NCBI GenBank assembly: GCA_934394545.1
Contig: CAKRRG010000108.1
Coordinates: 1-6,631 of the forward strand
Direction of reading: 5' to 3'
DNA: 6,631 bases
Source: an uncultured Blautia sp.
GTDB taxonomy: Bacteria; Bacillota; Clostridia; Lachnospirales; Lachnospiraceae
Position 1 is the first letter of the stretch; every line of letters starts with the position of its first letter. The notes beneath the pieces were generated by a model. That model did not search any database, had not been told where the DNA came from, and was given only the letters and a program-made list of their open reading frames with translations. Of this stretch, positions 1-5,730 are shown one piece after another. A program made the translations under genes and the position numbers.

Positions 1-1361
1 TCATCAAAACCACCGTTGAACGCATAGAGCAAAGTCTTTGCAAGGTTTGCACGTGCACCAAACAGCTGAATCTCTTTTCCTGTTTTTGTTGCGGAAACGC
101 AGCAGCAGATGGAGTAATCATCTCCCCACTCCGGTTTCATAACCTCATCGTTCTCATACTGGATGGAGCTGGTGTCGATGGAAATCTTAGCTGCATATTT
201 CTTGAATGCAGTTGGAAGATTCGGGCTGTAAAGAACAGTCAGGTTCGGCTCCGGACTTGGTCCCATGTTTTCCAGAGTATGAAGGAAACGGTAGTCTGTC
301 TTTGTAACCATATGTCTTCCATCCAGGCTTGTGCCGCCCACTTCCAGAGTAACCCAGGTAGGATCTCCGGAAAACAGCTGATTGTATTCCGGAATACGGG
401 CAAATTTTACCAGACGGAATTTCATGGTCATATGGTCGATCAGTTCCTGTGCCTCAGATTCGGTAAGGGTACCGTTCTGAAGGTCACGCTGAATATAAAT
501 ATCAAGGAAAGTAGAGATACGTCCAACACTCATTGCGGCACCGTTCTGAGTCTTAACAGCTGCCAGATAGCCGAAGTACAGCCACTGAACTGCCTCTTTG
601 GCGTTTCTTGCAGGTTTGGAGATATCATATCCGTAAACCTTTGCCATCTCTTTCATTCCATTAAGAGCTCTCAGCTGCTGGCTGATCTCTTCACGCATAC
701 GGATCACATCATCGTACATGTTTCCACAGCCAGCGCGGTAATGAGCCACCTTTTTCGCCTCAATGAGACGGTCAATTCCGTAAAGAGCTACACGGCGGTA
801 GTCACCAACAATACGTCCACGGCCATAAGTATCCGGCAGACCGGTGACAACGTGTGTTTTTCTTGCAAGACGCATCTCAGGAGTATACGCGCCAAAAACA
901 GCGTCATTGTGGGTAGTTACATAGGTTGTAAAAATTTTCTTCAGTTCCGGATTGATCTCATATCCGTAAGTTTCAGCTGCCTGAACTGCCATACGGATAC
1001 CACCGTAAGGCATAAATGCACGTTTCAGTGGTTTGTCTGTCTGCAGACCTACGATCTGCTCCAGTTCCTTCATATCCTCGCTGATGTAGCCAGGTCCATA
1101 TGCGGTAAGTCCGGAAACAACTTCTGTTTCACATTCCAGAACGCCGCCTTTTTCACGTTCTTCTTTCTGAAGCTTCTGGACATGATTCCATAACTTCTGA
1201 GTACGCTCTGTAGGATCAGCCAGAAATGATTCGTTTCCATCATATGGAGTATAGTTTTTCTGGATAAAATCGCGTACATTGATCTCTTCCTGCCAGATTT
1301 CACCACGAAATCCGTCCCATGCGCCATTGCTGTCAAATTTTCCAGGGGCTGTCATTGGCAT
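1..1361 (-). CDS. pflB: Pyruvate formate-lyase (formate C-acetyltransferase), N-terminal 453 residues; 3' end beyond the left edge
   Basis: Cytosolic glycyl-radical enzyme that converts pyruvate and CoA to acetyl-CoA and formate. Seen: an open frame from an ATG at 1361 to the window edge, starting MPMTAPGKFD. It matches PflB as I remember it throughout: NVRDFIQKNYTPY (28-40), GLQTDKPLKRA, GLPDTYGRGR (174-183; R183 is the likely pyruvate-binding Arg), SGDPTW (W336), MGPSPEPN (366-373) and the active-site block DDYSICCCVSA. The catalytic Cys pair directly before VS is C420-C421; C419 makes three Cys in a row where E. coli has Ala-Cys-Cys. The glycyl-radical loop near residue 730 of a roughly 750-760-residue protein lies outside the window, so activity cannot be judged. 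The start is fixed by GGAGG 9 bp upstream, which directly follows the ttdB stop codon. It lies 14 bp after ttdB on the same strand and is probably co-transcribed. A PFL-activating enzyme gene often follows pflB but would be off the edge. Other glycyl-radical enzymes (glycerol or choline lyases) are unlikely given the Cys pair and close overall match. Confidence 0.96.
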   Translation of the reverse strand, partial: MPMTAPGKFDSNGAWDGFRGEIWQEEINVRDFIQKNYTPYDGNESFLADPTERTQKLWNHVQKLQKEEREKGGVLECETEVVSGLTAYGPGYISEDMKELEQIVGLQTDKPLKRAFMPYGGIRMAVQAAETYGYEINPELKKIFTTYVTTHNDAVFGAYTPEMRLARKTHVVTGLPDTYGRGRIVGDYRRVALYGIDRLIEAKKVAHYRAGCGNMYDDVIRMREEISQQLRALNGMKEMAKVYGYDISKPARNAKEAVQWLYFGYLAAVKTQNGAAMSVGRISTFLDIYIQRDLQNGTLTESEAQELIDHMTMKFRLVKFARIPEYNQLFSGDPTWVTLEVGGTSLDGRHMVTKTDYRFLHTLENMGPSPEPNLTVLYSPNLPTAFKKYAAKISIDTSSIQYENDEVMKPEWGDDYSICCCVSATKTGKEIQLFGARANLAKTLLYAFNGGFD

Positions 1362-1370
1362 TGTTTGGAT

Positions 1371-1378
1371 CCTCCTTA
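1371..1378 (-). promoter_or_regulatory. pflB ribosome binding site overlapping the ttdB stop codon
   Basis: On the minus strand the sequence reads TAAGGAGG: the TAA is the ttdB stop and the GGAGG is the pflB Shine-Dalgarno, 9 bp before the ATG at 1361. The overlap fixes the pflB start and suggests translational coupling, with a ribosome finishing ttdB at the pflB initiation site. Confidence 0.85.
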
Positions 1379-2008
1379 TTTGATAAACTTAACTTCTGGA
1401 TAAATTGCCTGTTTAGCGGCTTCTTTTCGCTCATTGAAGATAACCTTGTTCTCCTCGAACAGGTTGCGTCCCTGTGCATCAATGGATACGATCAGCGGGC
1501 CAAACTCTTTTACTTTATTGCACCATAAGGTCTCTGGCATTCCAAGCTCGTCCCAGTGATGCTCCGCGATCTTCTCAACCTCCGTAGCCGCTACTACTGC
1601 ACAGCCAGCTGGGAATACACAGTGGATTGCTCCAAACTCTTTGCATGCACGCTCTGTGTTCGGACCCATTCCACCTTTTCCAACGATCACTCTTACCCCG
1701 GTAAGCTTGGTAAATTCATACTCAAATTTTTCCATACGCATGGAGGTTGTCGGTCCAACGGAAACCATTTCGTAGTCATCCTCTGTTCCCTCGATCTTAC
1801 GAACGATAGGGCCAGCATGGAAAATAGCTTTGTCCTTGATGTCATATGGAAGCTCTCTTCCGTACTCAACCAGACGGCGGTGTGCCACGTCACGGCAGGT
1901 CATCAGATCTCCGTCCAGCCATACGATATCGCCGATTTTGATGTCAGCCAGGTCTTCTGCACTGACTGGTGTAATAAGAACTTTTTTATCTCCTCTGATT
2001 TCGATCAT
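1376..2008 (-). CDS. ttdB: Class I Fe-S hydro-lyase beta subunit, most like L(+)-tartrate dehydratase beta
   Basis: Smaller subunit of a two-subunit [4Fe-4S] hydro-lyase; with TtdA it would dehydrate L-tartrate to oxaloacetate in the cytosol. The protein is 210 residues (E. coli TtdB about 201). Visible family motifs are [10 protein letters not shown] (36-45), [12 protein letters not shown] (60-71), GPTTSMRME (85-93), VGKGGMGP (109-116), [14 protein letters not shown] (132-145), HWDELGMPE (151-159) and [11 protein letters not shown] (167-177), which is the C-terminal swivel domain of class I fumarases. The SMRME version, with Met after Ser, and the HWDELGMPE and [11 protein letters not shown] blocks match my memory of TtdB rather than fumarase, which usually has GPTT-x-GRM. 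The ATG at 2008 has GGAGGG (2016-2021) 7 bp upstream. It lies 15 bp after ttdA and 14 bp before pflB. A fumarase beta subunit is the main alternative; the fold is secure, the substrate less so. Confidence 0.88.
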   Translation of the reverse strand: MIEIRGDKKVLITPVSAEDLADIKIGDIVWLDGDLMTCRDVAHRRLVEYGRELPYDIKDKAIFHAGPIVRKIEGTEDDYEMVSVGPTTSMRMEKFEYEFTKLTGVRVIVGKGGMGPNTERACKEFGAIHCVFPAGCAVVAATEVEKIAEHHWDELGMPETLWCNKVKEFGPLIVSIDAQGRNLFEENKVIFNERKEAAKQAIYPEVKFIK

Positions 2009-2015
2009 GATTTTT

Positions 2016-2021
2016 CCCTCC
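2016..2021 (-). promoter_or_regulatory. ttdB ribosome binding site
   Basis: GGAGGG on the minus strand, 7 bp upstream of the ATG at 2008, in the 15-bp gap after the ttdA stop codon. It fixes the ttdB start. Confidence 0.8.
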
Positions 2022-2023
2022 GA

Positions 2024-2929
2024 TTATGCGTTGAATTTCCATGTGGAATGTGTATCACAGGTTACTGTAAGGTCAGAATTTACGATCAGGTGACCGCGGC
2101 GGTGTGACCAGCAGCCTACATTTACTGCTACACCGATTGTAGATGGATGACGGGCTGTATTCTCGATATTAACACCCATTACAGAATATTTTCCGCCCAT
2201 TCCCTGCGGTCCAAGGCCGATTGCATTGATTCCGTCTTCCAGAAGCTTCTCCATTTTTGCTGCATTTGCATTGTCATTGTGAGAACCGATCGGGCGCATA
2301 AGTGCTTTCTTGGAGTTGAGGGCTGCTGTCTCTACAGATGTTCCTACACCTACACCTACAAGAAGCGGAGGACATGCATTCAGTCCGTAGGTTGTCATCT
2401 GATCAAGAACGAAATCGGTAACACCTTCATATCCTGCGCCTGGCATAAGTACCATAGCTTTTCCTGGAAGGGTGCATCCGCCACCTGCCATGTATGCATA
2501 GATTTCACATTTGTCGCTGTTTGGAACGATATCCCACCATACAGTCGGAGTTCCTTTTCCAACGTTTCTCTTGGTGTTGTACTCGTCGAAGGTTTCTACA
2601 GAGTTATGTCTTAATGGTGCTGCGAAAGTAGCCTGTACAACTGCTTCTTTCAGAAGAGCTTCCAGCTCATTGATATATGGGAAATTAGTTCCGCATTTCA
2701 GCCAGAACTGAAGAACTCCTGTATCCTGACAGCTTGGACGGTTCAGTTCTACAGCCAGTCCCTGATTCTTTGTCATTGTCTCATAAAGTACTTTTGGAAG
2801 CGCTGCGCTTTCCTGGGAGCCAAGCTCTTCCAGTTTTGCTACTACGTCGTCTGGTAATTTTTTTCCAATGTGGGCAACAAAGTCTGCCACCATGTCTGTT
2901 AATACTTTAACTCCATTTTCCTTAGTCAT
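2024..2929 (-). CDS. ttdA: Class I Fe-S hydro-lyase alpha subunit, most like L(+)-tartrate dehydratase alpha
   Basis: Iron-sulfur subunit of the heteromeric hydro-lyase formed with TtdB. It has 301 residues, close to E. coli TtdA (about 303) and longer than typical two-subunit fumarase alpha chains (about 280). Probable [4Fe-4S] ligands are C67 in NRPSCQDTG, C186 in NACPPLLVG and C273 in VGCWSHRRG. The 119-residue spacing of the first two equals that of the cluster cysteines of structurally known class I fumarase as I recall it. Other conserved blocks are APLRHNSVE (104-112), YMAGGGCTLPGK (146-157), GTSVETAA (196-203), RPIGSHN and GLGPQGMGG (238-246). TSVETAA and ARHPSTIGVAV closely resemble TtdA; fumarases usually have another sequence after VG-G-G. 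The start is set by AGGAGGT 5 bp before the ATG. First gene of the tight ttdA-ttdB-pflB cluster; the transporter ends 264 bp upstream on the same strand. Fumarate hydratase alpha is the alternative. Confidence 0.88.
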   Translation of the reverse strand: MTKENGVKVLTDMVADFVAHIGKKLPDDVVAKLEELGSQESAALPKVLYETMTKNQGLAVELNRPSCQDTGVLQFWLKCGTNFPYINELEALLKEAVVQATFAAPLRHNSVETFDEYNTKRNVGKGTPTVWWDIVPNSDKCEIYAYMAGGGCTLPGKAMVLMPGAGYEGVTDFVLDQMTTYGLNACPPLLVGVGVGTSVETAALNSKKALMRPIGSHNDNANAAKMEKLLEDGINAIGLGPQGMGGKYSVMGVNIENTARHPSTIGVAVNVGCWSHRRGHLIVNSDLTVTCDTHSTWKFNA

Positions 2930-3032
2930 GATTTACCTCCTGATTATTAAATGGTTTGGCATTTTATTTTTGGTTATTTATCTAAAGCAGTGATTTACCG
3001 CTTTATATCGTATTGTTTTTCTTCTCACTCCT
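2930..3032 (-). promoter_or_regulatory. ttdA leader with a small imperfect inverted repeat (2985-3003)
   Basis: AT-rich leader between the palindromic element and ttdA. It carries the ttdA Shine-Dalgarno AGGAGGT (2935-2941). Minus-strand AAGCGGT-AAATC-ACTGCTT (3003 to 2985) is an inverted repeat with six of seven arm pairs matching, a possible operator or small hairpin. A TATAAA at 3007-3002 could be a -10 element, but no good -35 lies at the right distance, so an independent ttdA promoter is only possible. No intrinsic terminator is seen. Confidence 0.35.
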
Positions 3033-3196
3033 TAGAGCCTGTTTGAAAAATCATTCCCGCAATCTGCACGCCCCACTTTGCGGGAGATTTCACCCGAATT
3101 CGGTTGCCGTAGCCCGCTACGGCGCCCTCATCCGGGCGAAATCTCCCACAAATTGTGACGCACATCTTGCAGAAAGCCTTTTTCAAACATGCTCTA
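3033..3196. repeat. 164-bp near-symmetrical palindromic element, MITE/REP-like
   Basis: The whole stretch is one imperfect inverted repeat with two 82-nt arms about a centre at 3114.5. By hand alignment about 61 of 82 positions pair, with no insertions or deletions. The outer tips are strongest: TAGAGCCTGTTTGAAAAA on the left against TTTTTCAAACATGCTCTA on the right, one mismatch in 18. The middle has a shared GGGAGATTTC block on each arm, and the core is a perfect GCCGTAG / CTACGGC stem with a 4-nt loop (3106-3123). It is GC-richer than the leader beside it and has no credible coding content. A palindrome with matching ends, bounded by TA on both sides, resembles a non-autonomous element moved by an IS630/Tc1-type transposase, but TA is self-complementary and could simply be part of the palindrome. 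A transcript would fold into a very long hairpin; no T-run follows it, so it is not a standard terminator. The right tip includes the transporter stop codon. Confidence 0.82.
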
Positions 3197-4459
3197 GGGA
3201 TAGAATGGGAAAAGAATGGGCAGCAGAATCATACAGATTGCAAAGGATACCAGAATCAACGGTAAACCAGATTTTACGTAATCCTTGAATTTATATCCTC
3301 CAAGACCTACTACCATAGTATTTGCAGGCATTCCAATGGGTGTTGCATATGCACAGGAACCTGCGATTACGGTTGCGATAACAACGGCTCTTGGATCTGC
3401 TCCAAGATTGTTTGCCAGGGAAACGGCAATTGGAATCATCAGTGCAGTTGTGGCTGTGTTTGACATAAAGTTTGTCAGTGCACAGGTTACAATGAAGATT
3501 ACCAGAAGAAGGATTACCGGATTCGGCTCTGCCCCCAGAAGTCCAACAAGCTTGTCTGCAATCAGCTCACCAGCACCGGTTGTATCCAGAGCTTTTGCCA
3601 GTGCAAGAGAACCACCGAACAGTAATACTACTTTCAAATCGATGGAAGCCAAAGCTTCTTTTTCTGAAAGAACACCTGTCAGCACCAGAACAATTGCTCC
3701 GATACAGGCGGAAAGCTGAATACTGATTCCGATCATTTCCTCGAAAATCATTGCAAGGATTACAAGTATCAGAACCACCAGAGATACGGTCTGTTTCCAT
3801 TTCGGAACACTGCTGAAATCTTTCTGATCTTCAATTGCTACCCCTGCTGCCCCCTTTCCATCTGGAAGAAATCTGTATCCGATAAATACGAAGTAGAGGA
3901 TTCCCAATATTAACATTGGAACTCCAACTGGTGCATACATGAAGAAGCTTGTGGAAAGCCCCATTTCCTGAAGTGCATTTACCCCCATCAGGTTTCCAGG
4001 TGCACCGATGATAGAAAGATTTCCGCCAAGTGCTGCTGCAAATACCAGTGGCATCAGAAGGCGGCTTCTTGAATATCCGGATTCATCGGCGATTCCACAG
4101 ACCACAGGAATCAGAACTGCTGCTGTACCTGTATTGGATAAGAATCCAGACATAGTTCCAACGATCACCATGATTGCAATGATCAGTGTTCTTTCTGTTC
4201 TGGCAAATCTGGTAACCAGACCTCCAATTTTATTTGCCATTCCTGTTTCAAATAATGCCTGGCCGACTACAAACATGCCGACACAAAGGATTACGTTGCT
4301 GTTTACATACTGTGAAAACGTTGTAGATGCATCCAAAACTCCGGTGAGTGTCAATCCAATCGCACAGATTGAAGCAGTAAGTCCAAGTGGAATTTTTTCA
4401 AGGATGAAACTAATGATCGTAAACACAAGAAACAGCAGTGTGATTGTTTGTTGAGACAT
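3194..4459 (-). CDS. DASS/SLC13-type dicarboxylate transporter, probable tartrate or C4-dicarboxylate carrier
   Basis: Inner-membrane anion carrier of the divalent anion/sodium symporter superfamily, here probably importing or exchanging tartrate, succinate or related acids. The protein is 421 residues and very hydrophobic, with roughly 10-12 membrane segments. The two SNT signatures that build the substrate and Na+ sites of this family are present: GFLSNTGTAA (SNT at 108-110) and NFMSNTATTA (SNT at 333-335), one in each inverted half. Also visible are GGNLSIIGAPGN (145-156), FGGSLALAKAL (281-291) and TPIGMPANTMVVGLGGYKFKDY (373-394), with a polar loop near 198-222. It is shorter than E. coli TtdT/CitT (about 487), so exact substrate and symport versus antiport mode are open. 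The ATG at 4459 was chosen because AAAGGAG lies 8 bp upstream; an earlier in-frame GTG at 4477 would place this RBS inside the gene. The TAG stop lies in the tip of the palindromic element. Divergent from the LysR gene. Confidence 0.88.
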   Translation of the reverse strand: MSQQTITLLFLVFTIISFILEKIPLGLTASICAIGLTLTGVLDASTTFSQYVNSNVILCVGMFVVGQALFETGMANKIGGLVTRFARTERTLIIAIMVIVGTMSGFLSNTGTAAVLIPVVCGIADESGYSRSRLLMPLVFAAALGGNLSIIGAPGNLMGVNALQEMGLSTSFFMYAPVGVPMLILGILYFVFIGYRFLPDGKGAAGVAIEDQKDFSSVPKWKQTVSLVVLILVILAMIFEEMIGISIQLSACIGAIVLVLTGVLSEKEALASIDLKVVLLFGGSLALAKALDTTGAGELIADKLVGLLGAEPNPVILLLVIFIVTCALTNFMSNTATTALMIPIAVSLANNLGADPRAVVIATVIAGSCAYATPIGMPANTMVVGLGGYKFKDYVKSGLPLILVSFAICMILLPILFPFYP

Positions 4460-4467
4460 TTGTAAAT

Positions 4468-4474
4468 CTCCTTT
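4468..4474 (-). promoter_or_regulatory. Transporter ribosome binding site that decides the start
   Basis: AAAGGAG on the minus strand, 8 bp before the ATG at 4459. An upstream GTG at 4477 is in frame, but this site would then be inside the coding region and no Shine-Dalgarno precedes the GTG. The start giving MSQQTITLL is preferred. Confidence 0.8.
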
Positions 4475-4542
4475 CACTTCTTTTTCTTTGTATTAATCTC
4501 TCTTGAAAGGTACCGGCCGTGCACGTTTCCTTTGATGAGTTT

Positions 4543-4572
4543 ATTATAACCTTTGCACATGTAAAAAAACAA
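4543..4572 (-). promoter_or_regulatory. Candidate sigma-A promoter of the transporter gene
   Basis: A perfect -10 TATAAT lies on the minus strand at 4548-4543, with a weak -35 TTGTTT at 4572-4567 (18-bp spacer). Transcription would start near 4536, leaving a leader of about 77 nt before the ATG at 4459. The poor -35 fits a promoter that needs an activator such as the divergent LysR protein. Identified by eye only. Confidence 0.5.
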
Positions 4573-4637
4573 ATTAATGGACTGTATGTCCCCATAAATA
4601 TTTTTTATAATCTCATTTTTGGGAAATGTTTTTTGTG

Positions 4638-4658
4638 CAATATTGCCATATGATATTG
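4638..4658. promoter_or_regulatory. Candidate LysR-type operator, CAATAT-N9-ATATTG
   Basis: A perfect 6-bp inverted repeat, CAATAT (4638-4643) and ATATTG (4653-4658), separated by 9 bp, in the divergent region between the regulator and the transporter. It contains two T-N11-A registers (4641/4653 and 4643/4655), the usual LysR-family box form. The right half overlaps the proposed -35 of the regulator gene, as expected for autorepression. Its centre is about 112 bp upstream of the proposed transporter start, rather far for the usual -65 position, so a second activation site nearer that promoter may exist. Confidence 0.5.
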
Positions 4659-4684
4659 AATTTTATAAAGGTATGTGGTATTTT
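4656..4684 (+). promoter_or_regulatory. Candidate promoter of the LysR gene
   Basis: TTGAAT (4656-4661) and TATTTT (4679-4684) are spaced by 17 bp, placing transcription start near 4691, about 30 bp before the ATG at 4723. The region is very AT-rich and has other -10-like strings (TATAAT at 4606-4611, TATAAA at 4664-4669), so the choice is tentative. Confidence 0.35.
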
Positions 4685-4722
4685 TTAAGAAAAAACGAAT
4701 TAGAATTAGGGGTACTTATATT

Positions 4723-5640
4723 ATGACGCTCAACCAATTACGCTACTTCTGTACGGCAAGCCGCTGCCACAGCATCACCAAGGCAGCTGAAGAATTATAT
4801 GTCACCCAACCCACCGTGTCCGTGGCAATCCGTGATCTGGAAATTGAATTTGGTATCAGCCTTTTCTATCGAAAAGGAAACCAGCTGATTCTGACCCAGG
4901 AAGGTGAGGAACTTTACGAAAAAGCAACTTACATTCTTCAATATTGCAACGAACTTCAGGCAGACTATTCCAGCATGGCAAGAGTAAAACCACCTCTCCG
5001 TATTGGAATCCCGCCTATGCTTAGCACCGTATTTTTCCCAGAGCTTCTTATAGCCTTTCATCAGGAATATCCGAATATAGCCGTTGTACTGGAGGAATAT
5101 GGGTCTGTCCGTGCCTGTAATCTGGTCCAGAACGATACGCTTGATCTGGCACTGGTAAATATGGAACAGTATAATATTGACAAATTCCATAACGCTGTTC
5201 TGGCCAACGACCAGATTGTTTTCTGTGTAAGCAATGATCATCCACTGGCAGACAAAGAAGTGGTTACGATCAAAGAAATGTCAAAAGAATCCTTGATTTT
5301 TTTCAATGCTGATTCTGTGCAGAACCAGCTTATTAAAACACGCTTTGAAATGGAAGGCTACACCCCTAACATAGTCATGCGCAGCAGCCAGATTCATACC
5401 ACACTTCAGTTTGTAAAAACCTGTAAATACAGCTGCTTCCTCTACTCAAGCATGATTGATAAATTTGTCTCCTTCGGTATCACTGGGATTCCACTTAGCT
5501 CCCCCATACACATAAAGATTGGAATGATTTGGAAAAAGGGAAAATACATCAGCGGTGATATGCAGAAGTTTTTGAACTTCACCAGAATGTACTACCGGGA
5601 ACATCCCCTGACTCAAAAGCTTTCAACACCACGAAGTTGA
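4723..5640 (+). CDS. LysR-family transcriptional regulator, probable regulator of the divergent transporter/dehydratase genes
   Basis: DNA-binding regulator of 305 residues, normal LysR length. The N-terminal winged helix-turn-helix is clear: MTLNQLRYFCTASRCHSITKAAEELYVTQPTVSVAIRDLE spans residues 1-40, followed by the wing FGISLFYRKGNQLILTQEG (43-61) and a linker helix to about 90. The effector domain begins at PLRIGIPPMLSTVFFPELL (91-109) and includes DLALVNME and a DHPLADKE segment typical of the family. The start at 4723 is preferred: AGGGG (4708-4712) lies 10 bp upstream and the protein then begins with the family's usual short lead into LNQLRYF. An ATG at 4675 would add a basic 16-residue stretch (FFKKKRIRIRG) atypical of the family. 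It is divergent from the transporter across a 263-bp regulatory region, the classical layout of a LysR protein controlling its neighbour, as TtdR does for E. coli tartrate genes. The effector is unknown, tartrate or another dicarboxylate by context. Confidence 0.93.
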   Translation: MTLNQLRYFCTASRCHSITKAAEELYVTQPTVSVAIRDLEIEFGISLFYRKGNQLILTQEGEELYEKATYILQYCNELQADYSSMARVKPPLRIGIPPMLSTVFFPELLIAFHQEYPNIAVVLEEYGSVRACNLVQNDTLDLALVNMEQYNIDKFHNAVLANDQIVFCVSNDHPLADKEVVTIKEMSKESLIFFNADSVQNQLIKTRFEMEGYTPNIVMRSSQIHTTLQFVKTCKYSCFLYSSMIDKFVSFGITGIPLSSPIHIKIGMIWKKGKYISGDMQKFLNFTRMYYREHPLTQKLSTPRS

Positions 5641-5682
5641 TTCCCTTTTCCAAAATCCACTACTATAAAAACCAGGATTTAC

Positions 5683-5730
5683 AAAAAAGATACAGACCCA
5701 CAGTAATTACTGCAGATCTGTATCTTTTTT
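5683..5730. terminator. Symmetrical bidirectional intrinsic terminator between convergent genes
   Basis: A 48-bp symmetrical structure centred at 5706.5. The outer arms AAAAAAGATACAGA (5683-5696) and TCTGTATCTTTTTT (5717-5730) are perfectly complementary, 14 of 14. Inside, after a 4-nt mismatch on each side, is a second perfect palindrome CAGTAATTACTG (5701-5712). Six T follow the stem in either direction, so it can stop both the LysR gene (plus) and the serine hydrolase gene (minus). The hydrolase stop codon overlaps its right end. Confidence 0.92.

Noticed and set aside
279..1193. A 304-residue open frame on the plus strand opposite pflB
   Set aside because: It is antisense to a clear pflB coding sequence, has no RBS, and its composition (rich in C, H, S, F) is typical of the complement of a real gene.
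1556..2107. A 183-residue plus-strand open frame opposite ttdB and the end of ttdA
   Set aside because: It spans antisense to two conserved genes, has no recognisable motif and no convincing start signal.
3033..3196. Calling the palindrome an intrinsic terminator or a CRISPR-like repeat
   Set aside because: There is no T-run after the stem on either strand, the stem is far longer than a terminator, and there is a single palindrome with no repeat-spacer periodicity.
3013..3288. A 91-residue plus-strand frame across the palindromic element
   Set aside because: It runs through the repeat and into the antisense of the transporter; an element of this symmetry gives open frames by chance and no RBS or family motif is seen.
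4460..4477. GTG start at 4477 for the transporter
   Set aside because: The Shine-Dalgarno AAAGGAG would lie within the coding sequence; it is correctly placed for the ATG at 4459.
4520..4533. A possible CcpA cre-like site (GGAAACGTGCACG on the minus strand) just downstream of the proposed transporter start
   Set aside because: The position would suit catabolite repression, but several bases depart from the cre consensus, so it is not called as a feature.
4675..4722. An upstream ATG at 4675 giving a LysR protein with 16 extra residues
   Set aside because: The extra stretch is low-complexity and basic, lacks an RBS, overlaps the candidate promoter, and the ATG at 4723 has AGGGG 10 bp upstream and the normal family N-terminus.
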